A stretch of DNA of 64,000 nucleotides, taken from positions 87,218,616-87,282,615 of the forward strand of contig CM041294.1 of NCBI GenBank assembly GCA_023052935.1. The letters are read 5' to 3'. The notes under the pieces were generated by a model. The model was not told where the DNA came from, searched no databases, and saw only the letters and a list, made by a program, of their open reading frames with translations. The position numbers and the translations under genes were made by a program. This DNA comes from Piezodorus guildinii (taxonomy: Eukaryota > Arthropoda > Insecta > Hemiptera > Pentatomidae). Shown one piece after another: positions 22,270 to 33,455 of the stretch (positions within the stretch are counted from its first letter, which is position 1; each line of letters begins with the position of its first letter).

Positions 22270-22470
22270 CTACAAAAAATTAAAGCCTATTTAATTGTAC
22301 ATCAATATAGAGTTTTTGTAGTTTATTTTTTATTGATTTTTTATATACAACTCATTTTTTTTTAAACATATTGGGCTTCTGATTTTTCGATTTAACCGTA
22401 TTGAAAATGAAATTTCAGTGTCTAGCGACTTTTCGTTTTCGACCCAAACCAGCCACACACACACCCGCCA
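22270..22470 (+). repeat. Family M repeat, fragment
   Basis: Blocks 'ttaaagcctatttaattgta' and 'tagcgacttttcgttttcg' followed by a CA repeat at 22451-22463 match the middle of family M. The ends are missing. Confidence 0.5.
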
Positions 22471-22494
22471 TAAAGACTCTTTTCAATGTCAGAA

Positions 22495-22930
22495 GCTATC
22501 GGACAATAAGCACATATGCTGTATAAAATGAAAGATCAGACATGATAGGCATGCGGAAGGAAAGTGCCCAGCAGCACCCCTTCCTATACTTTGATTTAGC
22601 AGAGGAAGTCTCTCATCCATCTGCTTTCCAGCCTTCTTCTGACGGGCATTTCAGCTGTTGACATGTTGTTAATAAGTCTGTTAACGTGTCCGTGCAGTTT
22701 ATTGTGAAAACGAGAATAGAGAGCTCGTATATGTTGGTCAACTGTTTGTTTAATCACGTATGAAGGGTTTAGTTATTTAAGTACCAAGGAGCTGTCGATA
22801 TGAGTCTTAAAATTTCATATTAAAACGATTGCAGCATTTGTAAATGAGTCTTTTTATTAAGACATAAATCTGTTAAGCGTAATTCAAAATAAAAAGTTTA
22901 AGTTGCTATAGGTATGAATTCAGTTTCTGT
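22495..22930 (-). pseudogene. Jockey subfamily b, ORF2 C-terminus (minus)
   Basis: Minus-strand reading gives LYSRFHNKLHGHVNRLI, MSTAEMPVRRRLESRWMRDF and a stop, so this copy shows the natural C-terminus of subfamily b. Upstream is the AYTYEL/DQ-like region seen at 51100-51215, with frame breaks. Useful as a reference, because the copy at 51.1 kb departs from it at the PLE junction. Confidence 0.65.
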
Positions 22931-22949
22931 CTATTTTTTTTTTCACTTC

Positions 22950-23480
22950 ATTTATTAATTTGCACCTGTCAGCAGTATTGATACAACCAGCAAATATGAT
23001 AAAATAATGAACAAAATAATAACATGTAGGTGAGGCATGAGGAAGGATAGTACCTAGCATCACGTCTTCTCGTCAGGTTTTTTTCATGTATGTTGTGCTG
23101 CATTTTTTAAATAATTCAAGTTTTTTATGTTTTGTGTTATGAGCCTATGGTTATTTGATCAGGCGCCATTTAGAGGGTTCACAGCTTTGGTTAGCAGAGC
23201 GAGGTCTTGGAGAAGGCTCAAAAGGGGCTGGGTAAGATTATTCAACCCTCTTATTATTTGCGATGAATTTTCACCTGAAGACGGCTGAAGTATTTTTTGC
23301 TGAGCCATAAATCTGTGAATTGTTAGCCCATATGAGTTTAAGTAGGTAAGTGTATGTATTCAGTTTCTGTCCAATTTTTTATTTTAATGATTTAGGTAGA
23401 AGAGAGTATAGTACTTTCAGTCGCTGGTTGAGAGCCTTTCTATTCATCTGACATGTGGTTCCCAAATCATCCTTCGATCG
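22950..23480 (-). pseudogene. Jockey subfamily b fragment (minus)
   Basis: The 3' UTR region 'cacctgtcagcagtattgat' (22974), the segment near 23300 ('tgctgagccataaatctgtg') and 'catcctt cgatcgagt' near 23469 align with 51220-51420. The middle is diverged. It sits in tandem with the previous fragment in the same orientation. Confidence 0.55.
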
Positions 23481-24289
23481 AGTTATTAACGTGATCACCA
23501 TAATAATTGTCTGTGTAATATATTTCATATTTCGAGCGATAATAAACTCATGAGCTTTAACTCATTTAGTAAATGTTGTAAAGGCATAAAACTTTCCTGT
23601 AAAAACAACCTCGATTTTATATCGTTGGCACCGGAATCTAAACTGACGTTGATTTAGAGTTATTTGCGTTTCGTTGCAACTAGAATAAAAACTGAACAAG
23701 TTTAAAACATAAAAAACAAAACTGGACGTATATAGCGAATGACAGACGCCATGCCAACCTGCCGACCAATCAAGCCTCTGTATTCTCTAATTTAATAATA
23801 TAGTTTCCCTCCCGGTTGGAATATTTGCCCTATCTTTTTTTCAAGAACATTCGCACATTGTATTGTTTACTAGTGGACTCATCCCTGCTTTGCAAGGGAG
23901 CATTAAATAGGTGTCATTATGTTTAAAAATCTCTGTCTGAGCGGTTTAGAGTTAAACGCTTTGGGAATTTTAGTTTATCGTAACAAAAAGTGCAATTAGC
24001 AAGAAAATATGCTTATTTTATAACGTCTATTATATTTAATCATCGAAAATCAAATTAAAAACAAAAATCAAAATTGGTTCATTTTATTTATTTGTTATAT
24101 TAAAGTGAAGCATAGGTACAGGAAAATTTGAATTTCCCATATAAAGAAACTATGGAAGTAATAAAGGTTGCTATCCTGTAATATTTAACATGTAACTATC
24201 ATAACCTCCCTCATTATCATTAACACCTGTTCATAAGTTTATGGGCTTATAACAAATTTATATTAACTTGTTTATTTATTTATTTTATC
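23481..24289. other. No gene recognised
   Basis: AT-rich, no ORF of note and no repeat family that I could match. A TTTA-rich patch lies at 24262-24290. Confidence 0.4.
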
Positions 24290-24639
24290 GCATATAAACT
24301 TTTCTAAAATCTTACGCTTTAAAACTGTATATTATACGTCTATATTACTACTTATATTTCAGAAATAATTTTTTCTACCGAAGTCTAGAACGATGACTTA
24401 GAAAAGTTAAATTGCAATTTATTTTACTCATAAACTTTGAAAAAACAGTGCTTTAAATTATAATAAAAACCATATTAAGATGGAAGAAAACCTGAGAACA
24501 AATGTTTGCAGAACACAAAAACGGAAAATTCAATTTAAGCAACACGAACATCGAAGACCAAACCATGACGATGAAAAAACTTGAATGACACGTTCTTCAC
24601 TCACTGTTTGTATTTTATTCATTTAACTAATAAGTGACT

Positions 24640-24890
24640 AACCGGACGATGCTACAGAGTGAGTCCCCAATTTCACCTATTCAGATTTCATAAGGAAAGG
24701 GAGGAGTATACTTTAAGCACTACCTGATATTGCACAGGCTCGGAACCACCTTTTTGCGACCTCTCTAAAGGACGGCATAACCAAGGATTTCTTCCTTCTA
24801 CAAATTCCTTGGGCCACCTGCCAGGTTTGAATCTGCTGCTTGACATAGAAGGCTGTTATTCTAATCACTACACAATTTATTCACTTATTA
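24640..24890 (-). mobile_element. tRNA-derived SINE, family S2 copy
   Basis: The minus strand reads a tRNA-like head ('gtgtagtgattagaataaca') with a B-box-like 'gattcaaacct', then the family body with 'atgccgtcc' and 'tagcatcgtcc'. It matches the plus copy at 30818-31090. Family M sequence ('tattatacgtctatattact') lies at 24335-24355 upstream of it. Confidence 0.6.
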
Positions 24891-25774
24891 AACGGCCATT
24901 AAAAAATCGGCTTTATGAAATTTAGACCTCACTTTTTTGCAAAAAGAACAAATGGTGGAATCTGCCACATCCATCCTGATCCATCAGGCCTGATTACCAT
25001 TTTTTAAAGATGCGATACTTTACAAAATAAAAATAAAATAATTACCGTAGTTCCTTGTAAAATAAACTACGATTTCTGATTTTTTTTAATTCTGAGGGTT
25101 ACAAATTCTATTCAAGGGTATGAAAATGCTGTCAACACGTTGATATAAATGTATTTGAAGTAATGGAAACTATTTTGGTAAATAATAACTGTTATGTTTT
25201 TTTTGTCTAAAAAAAATTTAATACGATATTATTTTCCAGAAAATGTGTTTATATTAACTCTTTAAAATGATTGATTACGTAACAGGTTGTGTAGAGTAGT
25301 ATATTATACAAATATTCTAACAAATAAATAATTTTTCTTTGTGGCTCCAATGAAACATTCGATTTTGGAATGCCTTCAAGATCCCGTATAAACGTTTAAC
25401 GAAAGAGCAGGAAACAATTATTTTAGAATTCTGTTTAATAGCGGGCGTTTACTTAGCAAGAAACCACATTAGGGTTTCTGAAATACCTAAATACAGAATG
25501 AGTGTGGCTCAGTGTAATTTTCCTGGAAACCTATTATTAAACCATATCGTAACCAAATAAATTAATTCTGTGTTTCTACCCCTTACTGACGAAATATTTC
25601 GTATTTAGTGTTAGGCCTGAAGTCATGGTGTGACAAATAAATAGGTATGTAGGATCATATTTGAGTTCAGGTTGAAGTAAACTTTTAATACCTAAATGGA
25701 AATAAATAAAATTTAGTTGTTTTTTACTTTTATCTTATACACCATATATATATATATATATATATTTACTAATG
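24891..25774. other. No gene; short TA microsatellite
   Basis: No coding signature seen. A (TA)9-10 run lies at 25745-25765, directly before element H3. Confidence 0.4.
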
Positions 25775-26285
25775 TTCCTAGGTTTCAATGATTAAATAAA
25801 CGATTTTATTTTCGACAACGTTTCAAGAATTGATTCTTCTCATATTCATATGCCTTAACAGTGGAAAACAAAAAACAGAACATTAATATTTTTAAACAAT
25901 AATTAATATATGATGTTATTGTAAGAGACACAGAAAAGAATACATTGAACAAACAACTTGTACAACAAACAAGTAGTTAAATGAATACTTAAATTAGAAT
26001 TTACATTAAAGATATTATTAGAAATTTTTCAAGACCTAGAAATCTATTAATTTTAATTAAAATATCTATTTTACTACTATATCTCTATTCATTGTACAAT
26101 GTATTCTTTTCCGTATCTCTGACAATGACATCATATATTTATTATTGTATAAAAATATTAATGTTCTGTATTTGTTTTTCTGCTTTTAAGGCATGAATAT
26201 GAGAACAATAAATTCTCGAAACGTTGGATAAATAAAATTTTTATTTATTGACTGAAACCTAAGAACAGTAGAAAACCTGAATCTA
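25775..26285. mobile_element. PLE-like symmetrical element H3
   Basis: Inverted arms: 'ttcctaggtttcaatgatta' at 25780 with 'caacgtttcaagaattg' at 25818, mirrored by 'ttctcgaaacgttggataaa' at 26213 and 'gactgaaacctaagaacagt' at 26250. Each arm has a stem of 5-6 bp (GAGAA/TTCTC) followed by GAAACGTTG, as in the hammerhead elements, but the CTGATGA box is not recognisable. The interior is non-coding. I infer a relative of H2 whose ribozyme has decayed or diverged. Confidence 0.55.
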
Positions 26286-26309
26286 ATCAAACAATACTAT
26301 ATATATATT

Positions 26310-27788
26310 TTTTTTATTTATTTATTTATTTATTTAGGTCTCCCTGCCTTGCCATAGGCAATACGGGCGTCGGTAGCCATGAGTGAGATGCTACCAGTAG
26401 TAATCTTGAGTTTCTGTTTTTCTTCTCTTCCCAGCTTTTTAATCTGGTCTCTCCTCGATGACTATCCCTTCAGCTCCTGCTTCTTCTCTCGGAGGTGGTC
26501 TTCCTCGATCTCGTCCAGTTCCACCTACGTTAAAAGCTGCTGGGCCTACTAATGTTTTCCACCCGTGAATAAATGATATAAATTGTTTATAATTTTGTTC
26601 GGACACCAGCTGAGGGAAATCGCTCACCGAGAGGACCCAGAGGCCACATTCCCTCAATAGTTTGGCCCTTAGTGCCTCAAACGCGGAACATTCCACAATG
26701 ATGTGCTCAGCAGTCTCTGGGACTCCACAACGGGGACACAGGGGATCTACGTCTTTTCCGAAACTGTGCAGCTTACTTCGGAAAGCCCCGTGCCCAGTGA
26801 GGAATTGCGGGACCCCGTAATCCGGAACAATCCATTTGGCTTTCAATCGTGACCGGACCGTGGGGAAGAATTTCTTCAAGGTAGCACCTTTTGAGGTTGT
26901 CACCCACCGCCGGTCCCACTCATCAATGGTATGTTCCCGGATTGCACTCTTCCATTTCCTTGGGTCCTCCGCAATCCTCATTTGGATATTCCTCGGGAGA
27001 CCTGCTGAGCCGTACCTCTTGTAGGCATCTTTAAATGAATCTTCACGCAGGAGGAGGTCGATAGGTACTCCTCCTGCAAGAATTTGAACCGCCTCATGGG
27101 ATACAGTACGGTAAGCCTTTGTTACTCGTAGCAAAGCCGTTCGCTGAATGGTCGCCAACCTACGCTTCTGCCGTTGTGTGATGTTCTTGAACCAGGCGGG
27201 GGACGCGTATCTCAGAATACCCAGCACCATGCCGTTATAAATGGTCATTGTTGCTGGATATCTAAGACCCCAGAAAGCGCCCCCTAGTCTACTCAGACCG
27301 TTGAAAGCTAAGGCAACCCTATTGCCTAAGTAGTCCAAGTGAGGGGCCATGTTGAATCCTTTGCCGAATCGTATCCCTAAGTAGGTGACCACTTCACTTG
27401 GACGTATTCTCTTCCCCTCAATGCAGAGGTTTATGGGGTGTGCCCTATCCGTTTTTCCTCTTAGCAGGATGGTCTGAGTTTTAGCTGCGGCCATTTTCAA
27501 TTTTTTCATACGACACCACCTTCCTACCAGGTTTAAATTATTAGATATTAGATTTAAATTAAATATTAGCTTCCATAGAGCTGGGCCGAGGACGGATCCT
27601 TGAGGACATCCCCTCTCTATAGAAACTTCAGTCTCATAGTAACATAAACCCCGAACCTTTACAAACCTGTCTTGGAGGTAGCTATTTACGAGAGCGTATA
27701 AGTTACTGGGAGCTTCATACTTATGCAGCTGTTGAAGCACCAACGGCCACCAGACGCTATCAAAAGCGGAGGATATGTCAAAGAGCAT
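26310..27788 (-). pseudogene. R1-like LINE reverse transcriptase lacking motif C
   Basis: A 449-codon frame (27788 to 26439) covers the palm to the C-terminus. Motif A is LFDISSAFDSVWW (2-14) and motif B is GCPQGSVLGPALW (60-72). The expected F/YADD catalytic box is missing: residues 73-90 jump through a low-complexity stretch to GRWCRMKKLKMAAAKTQ, so about 50 codons are lost in frame. The thumb and a C-terminal CX2CX7HX4C zinc knuckle (CPRCGVPETAEHIIVEC) are intact, a feature of R1-clade proteins. The 3' end has a TTTA-repeat tail (26310-26337 on plus). The N-terminal endonuclease is absent. GC content is clearly higher than in the surroundings. It cannot be catalytically active. Confidence 0.8.
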
Positions 27789-28207
27789 TAATTAATGATA
27801 TTGAGGTTTTCTCCAGCTTCTAGGTGAGGGCAGCGTATTAATGCCCTCTATATTAAAAAGAGTCCTTTTTAGTATGGTAATCCTAGTTACCAGTGAATTA
27901 TTTCGATTCGTATCCTTTTAAAATGAGAATCGAGTCAAAAATGGAGGTTCTCTTCCATTTTAAATCGTATCCTGGTTACAATAAATGTCAATTGTTAAGA
28001 ATCCTTTCAACGAGAATGGCGACTTTAACTTAGAATGAAAAAAACAAAAATTTTAATATAGAGGGCATTAATACGCTGCCCTCACCTAGAAGCTGGAGAA
28101 AACCTCAATATAAATTACAATACTAACTATTGATTCTACTAGTTCGCTGCTGGTCCTCAAGATAGTTTTTCGAACCAATTCTTGTTATATCCTCATTAAT
28201 GCTCTTT

Positions 28208-28209
<2 letters not shown>
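27789..28209. repeat. Hairpin repeat abutting the R1-like gene
   Basis: Inverted arms of about 60 bp: 27801-27860 ('gaggttttctccagcttcta' onward) and 28054-28113. The ends also share 'attaatgctcttt' in inverted orientation (27779-27791 and 28196-28208), which is the start of the R1-like frame. The right side keeps about 80 bp lacking from the left. The loop of about 190 bp is non-coding. Either a MITE-like hairpin or an inverted duplication with a deletion. Confidence 0.6.

Positions 28210-28257
<48 letters not shown>
28210..28257. repeat. (AT)n microsatellite
   Basis: About 48 bp of uninterrupted AT/TA dinucleotides immediately after the inverted copy of the R1-like start. Confidence 0.9.
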
Positions 28258-28259
<2 letters not shown>

Positions 28260-28499
28260 GATACCGCAATTCTTAGTTTCCCTGAACTCCTTCTAAACCA
28301 CAAGACGGATTTTGATATGGTTTTTACTTCCATTTAGGGCATTACTTCCTAAATAATACATACATTGCAATTAAGTTTTTCTTTCGAAGAAAAAATTGAA
28401 TTTTCTGTAATCAAGTCATCTGAAAAATTATTCCTGAAATTTTAGTAGCATCACAGACATAAAATATACCGTTGAAAATCGCATGCTTTTAGTAAAGTT

Positions 28500-29310
28500 C
28501 ATATAAAAAAAAAAAAAATCCTACAGACTAATAGAAAGATTCAGAGTCAATTCCTGGAATTAATATGTGTCAGTCTAGCTCAAAAACGATAAAACGTATA
28601 AAACTAAAATATATTTTAGAAACCTGTATGCTTCAGAGGTTACAGAAAATTTTTAAATGAATGACAAACTAGAAGAGCCACTTTAGTGTGCACCTTTTCA
28701 TGATTTTCTCATAAACGGCTCTAACGATTTTGATTAAACTCACTATATCGATGTAAAATATAATGGTCTTTATAATGAAGTAGCTTTTATTCTGATTAAA
28801 ATGGTCTTAGATGGCTTAAATGCCCAATATTTTAAATTGTTTCCATTTAAAGCATACCTTAAATTTTGTAAAATCGAAAAAAATAAATATATAATGTTAT
28901 TAGCATTGATAAAAAAGGGTTGAATAAATAAGTTAAATTAATTTTATGACTAACTAAAGGAGAAAAGGGTTAAAATATTTTTCTAAATAAATTTTTGTCT
29001 TGCGGACATTTATAAGATTTATAGTATACCGTTGGAACATAAAATTTTAGAAAAAAATATTATCATAATTATTACCTTATAAGTTGTATACATACGGTAA
29101 TAGAGAGTGATGAAAACCAGATAAAACCAAATGCTTGTTGTACCTAATAATATAATGATACACATATTTGTATCGAAACTCAATGTGATTCTTTGACCTT
29201 TTTATGACCTCTAACTTTATTTAAAAGTTGTTAAATTGATTTAAGATTAAATTAAATCGAGATTAAATGATATTCGTGTGTTGCGCTCATCAGATTTTTT
29301 TCTGTTCCTA
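28500..29310 (-). repeat. Family M repeat, minus copy
   Basis: Family blocks in reverse order, including 'tttctcataaacggctctaa' near 28702, 'ggtcttagatggctt' near 28802, and the terminal 'attcgtgtgttgcgctcatc' near 29270. The far terminus is decayed. Confidence 0.55.
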
Positions 29311-29394
29311 TAAAATAACAATTTAAAATCTACATTATACCTACTATAAATAATTTTAATTTATTATCTATATTTAATTTATTATCCGTCGTAA

Positions 29395-30450
29395 AGCAAT
29401 GGCATCCAGCCCTACAGTATCCTTTAATAATATTCCACTTGTCCCGGTCGAACAGATCCGCTATCTAGGTCTCCTGCTTGACAAGCGTCTCACTTGGAAT
29501 TCGCACACTAGACTGAAACGACAAGAAACTGCTAGATATCGATTACTACAACACTTACTAGACAAACGTTTAAAACTTCCAGTATATTACAAAAGACTCA
29601 TTTACATCACTATTATCTGACCTATTTGGACATATGTAATCGAGCTTTGGAGCTCTACTCAACCATCTAATTCCTCCCGCATACATTCCTTACAATCCAA
29701 AATCCTGAATGCTACTTACTTTGTCACAAATCAACTCCTCCATCATCATTAACATAATCGTTTCCTCTTCTACCGCTGTTCGGTGTGAGGATCCTGCCTG
29801 TAGAGTCTGGACCATATGTCTCTTTCCTGTGCCAACTCCATTCTCCTACTCCAGTCAATCCCGCGCCTCCTGCATGCTTCCTTTACACCGTCCTCCCAGG
29901 AGATGCGGGGTCTTCCTCTGGGCCTTTTTCCCTCTGTGCGGGTCTCATACGTCTTCCTGGCACTTCTCTCCAGATCTATCCTAAGAAGATGTCCAAACCA
30001 CCTCAGTTTGTGTTCCTCTAGAACGGTCTCCGCCAGTTTGACATCAAGGTTAGCCCGTATAGTGGCGTTCCGTATCCTATCTCTCCGTGTCTTTCTCTCT
30101 ATTTTTTTATCAACTCCTCCATAAAGACCTTAATGTTCCATTTGTTGCTATTCTGGTCCGAACCAGATATCACTATTTCCATAACAAAATCCTCTCCCAT
30201 TCTACAACTAACTAACAAACCCAATCTCCTCTTCAACCCCGTTTCAATCCTGGCTTCCTCTTCCATTCCTTACAATTCTCCAAGTCGTCTGATAAGAAGA
30301 TGGCCACGAGACTTTGTGGTTTAGAATATTCACAGGAGTGCTACCATTGGGTTGTTCTTCTGCAAGCCTGTTTCATGTCATTTTTCTTTCATCATATTTA
30401 CTTATTGCATTATAAAGTACAGTTGTACATTTAAATAAATAATGTTAAAT
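29395..30450 (+). pseudogene. Jockey ORF2 C-terminal fragment split by an RTE insertion
   Basis: Encodes MASSPTVSFNNIPLVPVEQ and RYLGLLLDKRLTWN, then TRLKRQETARYRLLQ, with stops afterward; the downstream part resumes at 30123 and ends with SPSRLIRRWPRDFVV at 30324. The family 3' UTR and an A-rich end follow at 30400-30455. The protein is interrupted by the 365-bp insert 29744-30108. 5'-truncated. Confidence 0.75.
29744..30108 (-). pseudogene. RTE-type 3' end inserted in a Jockey copy
   Basis: The minus-strand frame has no start codon but reads EEHKLRWFGHLLRIDLERSA, then RPRGRPRISWEDGVKEA, a C-terminal block shared with RTE-type proteins (compare LKWIGHVMRM and RGRPKGRWKDGV in the 15.3-kb copy). 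Perfect 14-bp direct repeats ATCAACTCCTCCAT flank it at 29730-29743 and 30109-30122. The 3' end has an ATG/ATT-rich short tail near 29744-29755. The apparent plus-strand ORFs here are shadows. It belongs to a family different from those at 7 kb and 12.4 kb. Confidence 0.8.
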
Positions 30451-30817
30451 TTAAAAAAATATTATTCAAGGTGATTGCAATTAACACCTCATTAACCCTT
30501 GAACTGATAATGATTTAAATAGTAAAGAATATTATAATATGTAGGTCTAATGAAAACATACTTAGAAGTCACAAAAGTGGGAATAATCCAGTTTACATAA
30601 TGTACTGAATACAAAAAAAAAATCTGACAAACCACAAGGTAAAACTGAATCCTTACAAATCTGACAGGATTTTCACACTTGAAATATTAGAATATAACAG
30701 AAAGGAACAAGTTGCTATTTCATGTTGGCGATCATTTTACAAAGCGAATTTCAAATTACTCATAAATTTGAAAAGTATATTGAATTTGTAAGCTGATTGA
30801 ACAGGGGAAAAGGAACC
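30451..30817. other. No gene recognised
   Basis: AT-rich sequence with no protein, RNA or repeat match that I can support. Confidence 0.4.
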
Positions 30818-31090
30818 ACCTGTGGTGTAGCGGCTAGAATAACAATAACTTAGGTTTCAGTCTTTAATGCCAAAGGTCACGTGTTCAAACCAGGCATGTA
30901 GCCCTAGAATGGTTTAATGGGATTAAAAACCCTTAGTTATGCCGTCCATCGAAGATGGCGTAAAAAGGTGGTGTGATGTACTCGTTAAATATCCCATTCC
31001 TGATTAAAACCAGAAACGAAAAATTTAGGACTTCTAGTGTAGCATCGTCCGATTAGCCACATCTACATAAAATGACGTTAAATAAATGAA
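30818..31090 (+). mobile_element. tRNA-derived SINE, family S2, most complete copy
   Basis: The head 'tgtggtgtagcggctagaat' resembles a tRNA A-box region and is followed by a B-box-like 'gtgttcaaacc' at about 30882. The body has 'ttatgccgtccatcgaagat' and 'tagcatcgtccgatta', and the element ends in 'aaataaatgaaaaa' at 31080-31093. Two minus-strand relatives occur at 24640-24890 and 958-1115. Confidence 0.65.
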
Positions 31091-31299
31091 AAAAACTAGA
31101 ATTGCACTTTTCCGCTTTATTGTTATCATTATTCTACATGTCATCGTTCTACATGCACTGACAATGAAAAACTAAATATTATCTTATCTTTTTTGAGCCA
31201 CAGATACACACAAACATATACATGTATATATACCTTCCTCTTTCGAAGAAATACAAAAACATCGTAATGGGCTTTAAAAAAAAAGTACCTACTTAGACG

Positions 31300-31756
31300 T
31301 TTAGTATAATACATTTTTCGGATTCTCTCGGAACAGAATAAGAAAACGGTAAAATACTGTTTATGATGACATTTTCAACCAATCTGTTTTTTTGTTGTTT
31401 TTTTACAGTATTTAATAACGAAGTGACAAGATTTTTGATGGCTGGTAAAAAAAGTTCAAATCTCATAGAATAATGTGGCCTTTCCGATTCGGAACTTGTT
31501 GAAAAAGTAGCAGTAAAATTTATAGCATATCCGCTTCTAAAATTTGAAATTTATGTTGTTAACAAATTATCGTTTTCAAGCTATCCTTACCACACACACA
31601 CAAAGGGACACACAGACCTTTTTCCGGGACTTGGTATTTTGGACTCAGAGGGCCCTAAAAAATGTATTTCCGGTGAAACTCGAATTAAAAAAAGTTCACT
31701 ATCGCAGTAGCTTCCCTACAATATATTTCATATATAGGCAAGTGAATGTAAAAACG
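31300..31756 (+). repeat. Family M repeat, 3' portion
   Basis: Contains a CA repeat with 'acacagacctttttc' near 31608, 'ggactcagagggcccta' near 31641, and the terminus 'atataggcaagtgaatgt' near 31732. The 5' half is missing or very diverged. Confidence 0.55.
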
Positions 31757-31817
31757 GTGTCAAAACTATTTATTAAGCTGACGTTTCGATCCAAGTTACG
31801 GATGTAAATCAGAACTT

Positions 31818-33312
31818 AAAAATCCCATCAAATTACCATTAACCTTCATCGCAAACCAATGACCTCCTGCCCCACAGTATCCTTTAATAATATCCCACTC
31901 ATACCTGTTGAACAAATCCGACACCTAGGACGTCCGTCTTACATGGAATCCTTACACGAGACAAAAACGACAAGAGACTGCCGTAGATACCGATTACTTC
32001 AACACTTTCTAAAACTTCCGATTCATTACAAAAAGCTCATTTATTTTACCGTCATCAGACCCATCTTGACATTTGGAATCGAACTTTGGGGCTCTACTAG
32101 GCCATCTTGTTCCTCTCGTGTCCAAAATTCTTCGCAAAATCCTAAATGCTTCTTATTACGTCACAAATAAAATCATCCATGACGACCTTAATATACCATT
32201 TGTTGCAGACCTTTCTCGTACCAGATATACCACTTTTAACTCCAAACTCCCAGCCCATATAAACCCTCTTGTCCACAGCCTATCAACCTCACATAGTCCT
32301 GACAACCCCCCAAGGCGATTGAAAAGAATATGACCTCGGAATCTACTTACCTAAATAAACATCGAAGTACTACCGCTGGGTAAATTCATCACAAGCCTTC
32401 TACAATTTCTAAAACTTCCAATTCATTACAAAAAGCTCATTTATTTTACCATCATCAGACCCATCTGGACATATTGAATCGAGCTTTGGGGCTCTACTAA
32501 GCCCTTTTATTCCTCCCTTGTCTAATCCTTACCATCCAAAATCCTTTGTAAAATCCTAAATTTTCCTTATTTCGTCACAAATAAAATCATCCATAACGAC
32601 CTTAATATCCCATTTGTTGCAGACCTTTCCCGTACCAGATATACCACTTTTAATTCCAAACTCTCAGCCCATATAAACCCTCTTGCCCGCAACCTATCAA
32701 CCTCACATAGTCCTGACAACCCTCCGAGGCGATTGAAAAGAAAATGACCTCGGGATCTACTTACTTAAATAAACATCGAAGTACTACAGCTGGGTAAATT
32801 CTTCACAAGCCTTCTACAATTTCTAAAACTTCCAATTCATTACAAAAAGCTCATTTATTTTACCATCATCAGACCCATCTGAACATATTGAATCGAGCTT
32901 TGGGGCTCTACTAAGCCCTTTTATTCCTCCCTTGTCTAATCCTTACCATCCAAAATCCTTTGTAAAATCCTAAATGTTCCTTATTTCGTCACAAATAAAA
33001 TCATCCATAACGACCTTAATATCCCATTTGTTGCAGACCTTTCCCGTACCAGATATACCACTTTTAATTCCAAACTCTCAGCCCATATAAACCCTCTTGC
33101 CCGCAACCTATCAACCTCACATAGTCCTGACAACCCTCCGAGGCGATTGAAAATAAAATGACCTCGGGATCTACTTACTTAAATAAACATCGAAGTACTA
33201 CAGCTGGGTAAATTCTTCACAAGCCTTCTACGCGCTTTATTATAATTCAACACTTTTACTTATTGTATTTTTGTTAATATACAGTTGTAAAGTTCAATAA
33301 AATATAAAAAAA
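31818..33312 (+). pseudogene. Jockey ORF2 C-terminal copy with tandem triplication
   Basis: Flanked by AAATCAGAACTT at 31806-31817 and 33313-33324. It starts with MTSCPTVSFNNIPLIPVEQ (31859) and continues through frame breaks to PRRLKR near 32330. The C-terminal segment is then repeated twice more with period 414 bp (units at 32401-32814 and 32815-33228), before the 3' UTR ('atacagttgtaaag' near 33279) and an A run. The second and third units are nearly identical, so the duplication is recent relative to the decay of the gene. Confidence 0.8.
32401..33228 (+). repeat. 414-bp tandem repeat (two close units plus a diverged first)
   Basis: The marker 'tacaatttctaaaacttcca' recurs at 32401 and 32815, and the third boundary ('aagccttctacgcg') falls 414 bp on at 33229. 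A first, diverged unit begins near 32007. Each unit spans the same Jockey C-terminal coding segment and part of its 3' flank. Confidence 0.85.
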
Positions 33313-33455
33313 AAATCAGAACTTGCAGACAGAAGTAGAAGAGCCGAATTGAATAGAACTGACGTTTCTTCCCAGCTTCTATCTGTAAGCCCTGATAAAG
33401 AACCGCAATGTGGGTCGAAAAGTTGGCTTAGTAAAGTGTCTTGTCACTATTTTAA

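Larger units (their letters stand above)
31757..33455. mobile_element. PLE-derived symmetrical element H4, split by a Jockey insertion
   Basis: Left arm 31757-31817 and right arm about 33360-33455 are inverted relatives: 'gctgacgtttcgatcc' on the left, 'gggtcgaaaagttggct' on the right. Both hold damaged hammerhead cores (left box 1 CTGATTT with GAAAC intact; right CTGATAA with GAAAA). The interior from 31818 to 33312 is a Jockey insertion with its own TSD. Without it the element would be about 200 bp. Confidence 0.65.

Noticed and set aside
25775..26285. A third functional hammerhead pair in H3
   Set aside because: The GAAAC end and stem II are visible, but the CTGATGA box is not present in either arm.
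29709..30124. Three overlapping plus-strand ORFs
   Set aside because: They are shadows of the minus-strand RTE fragment inserted there.
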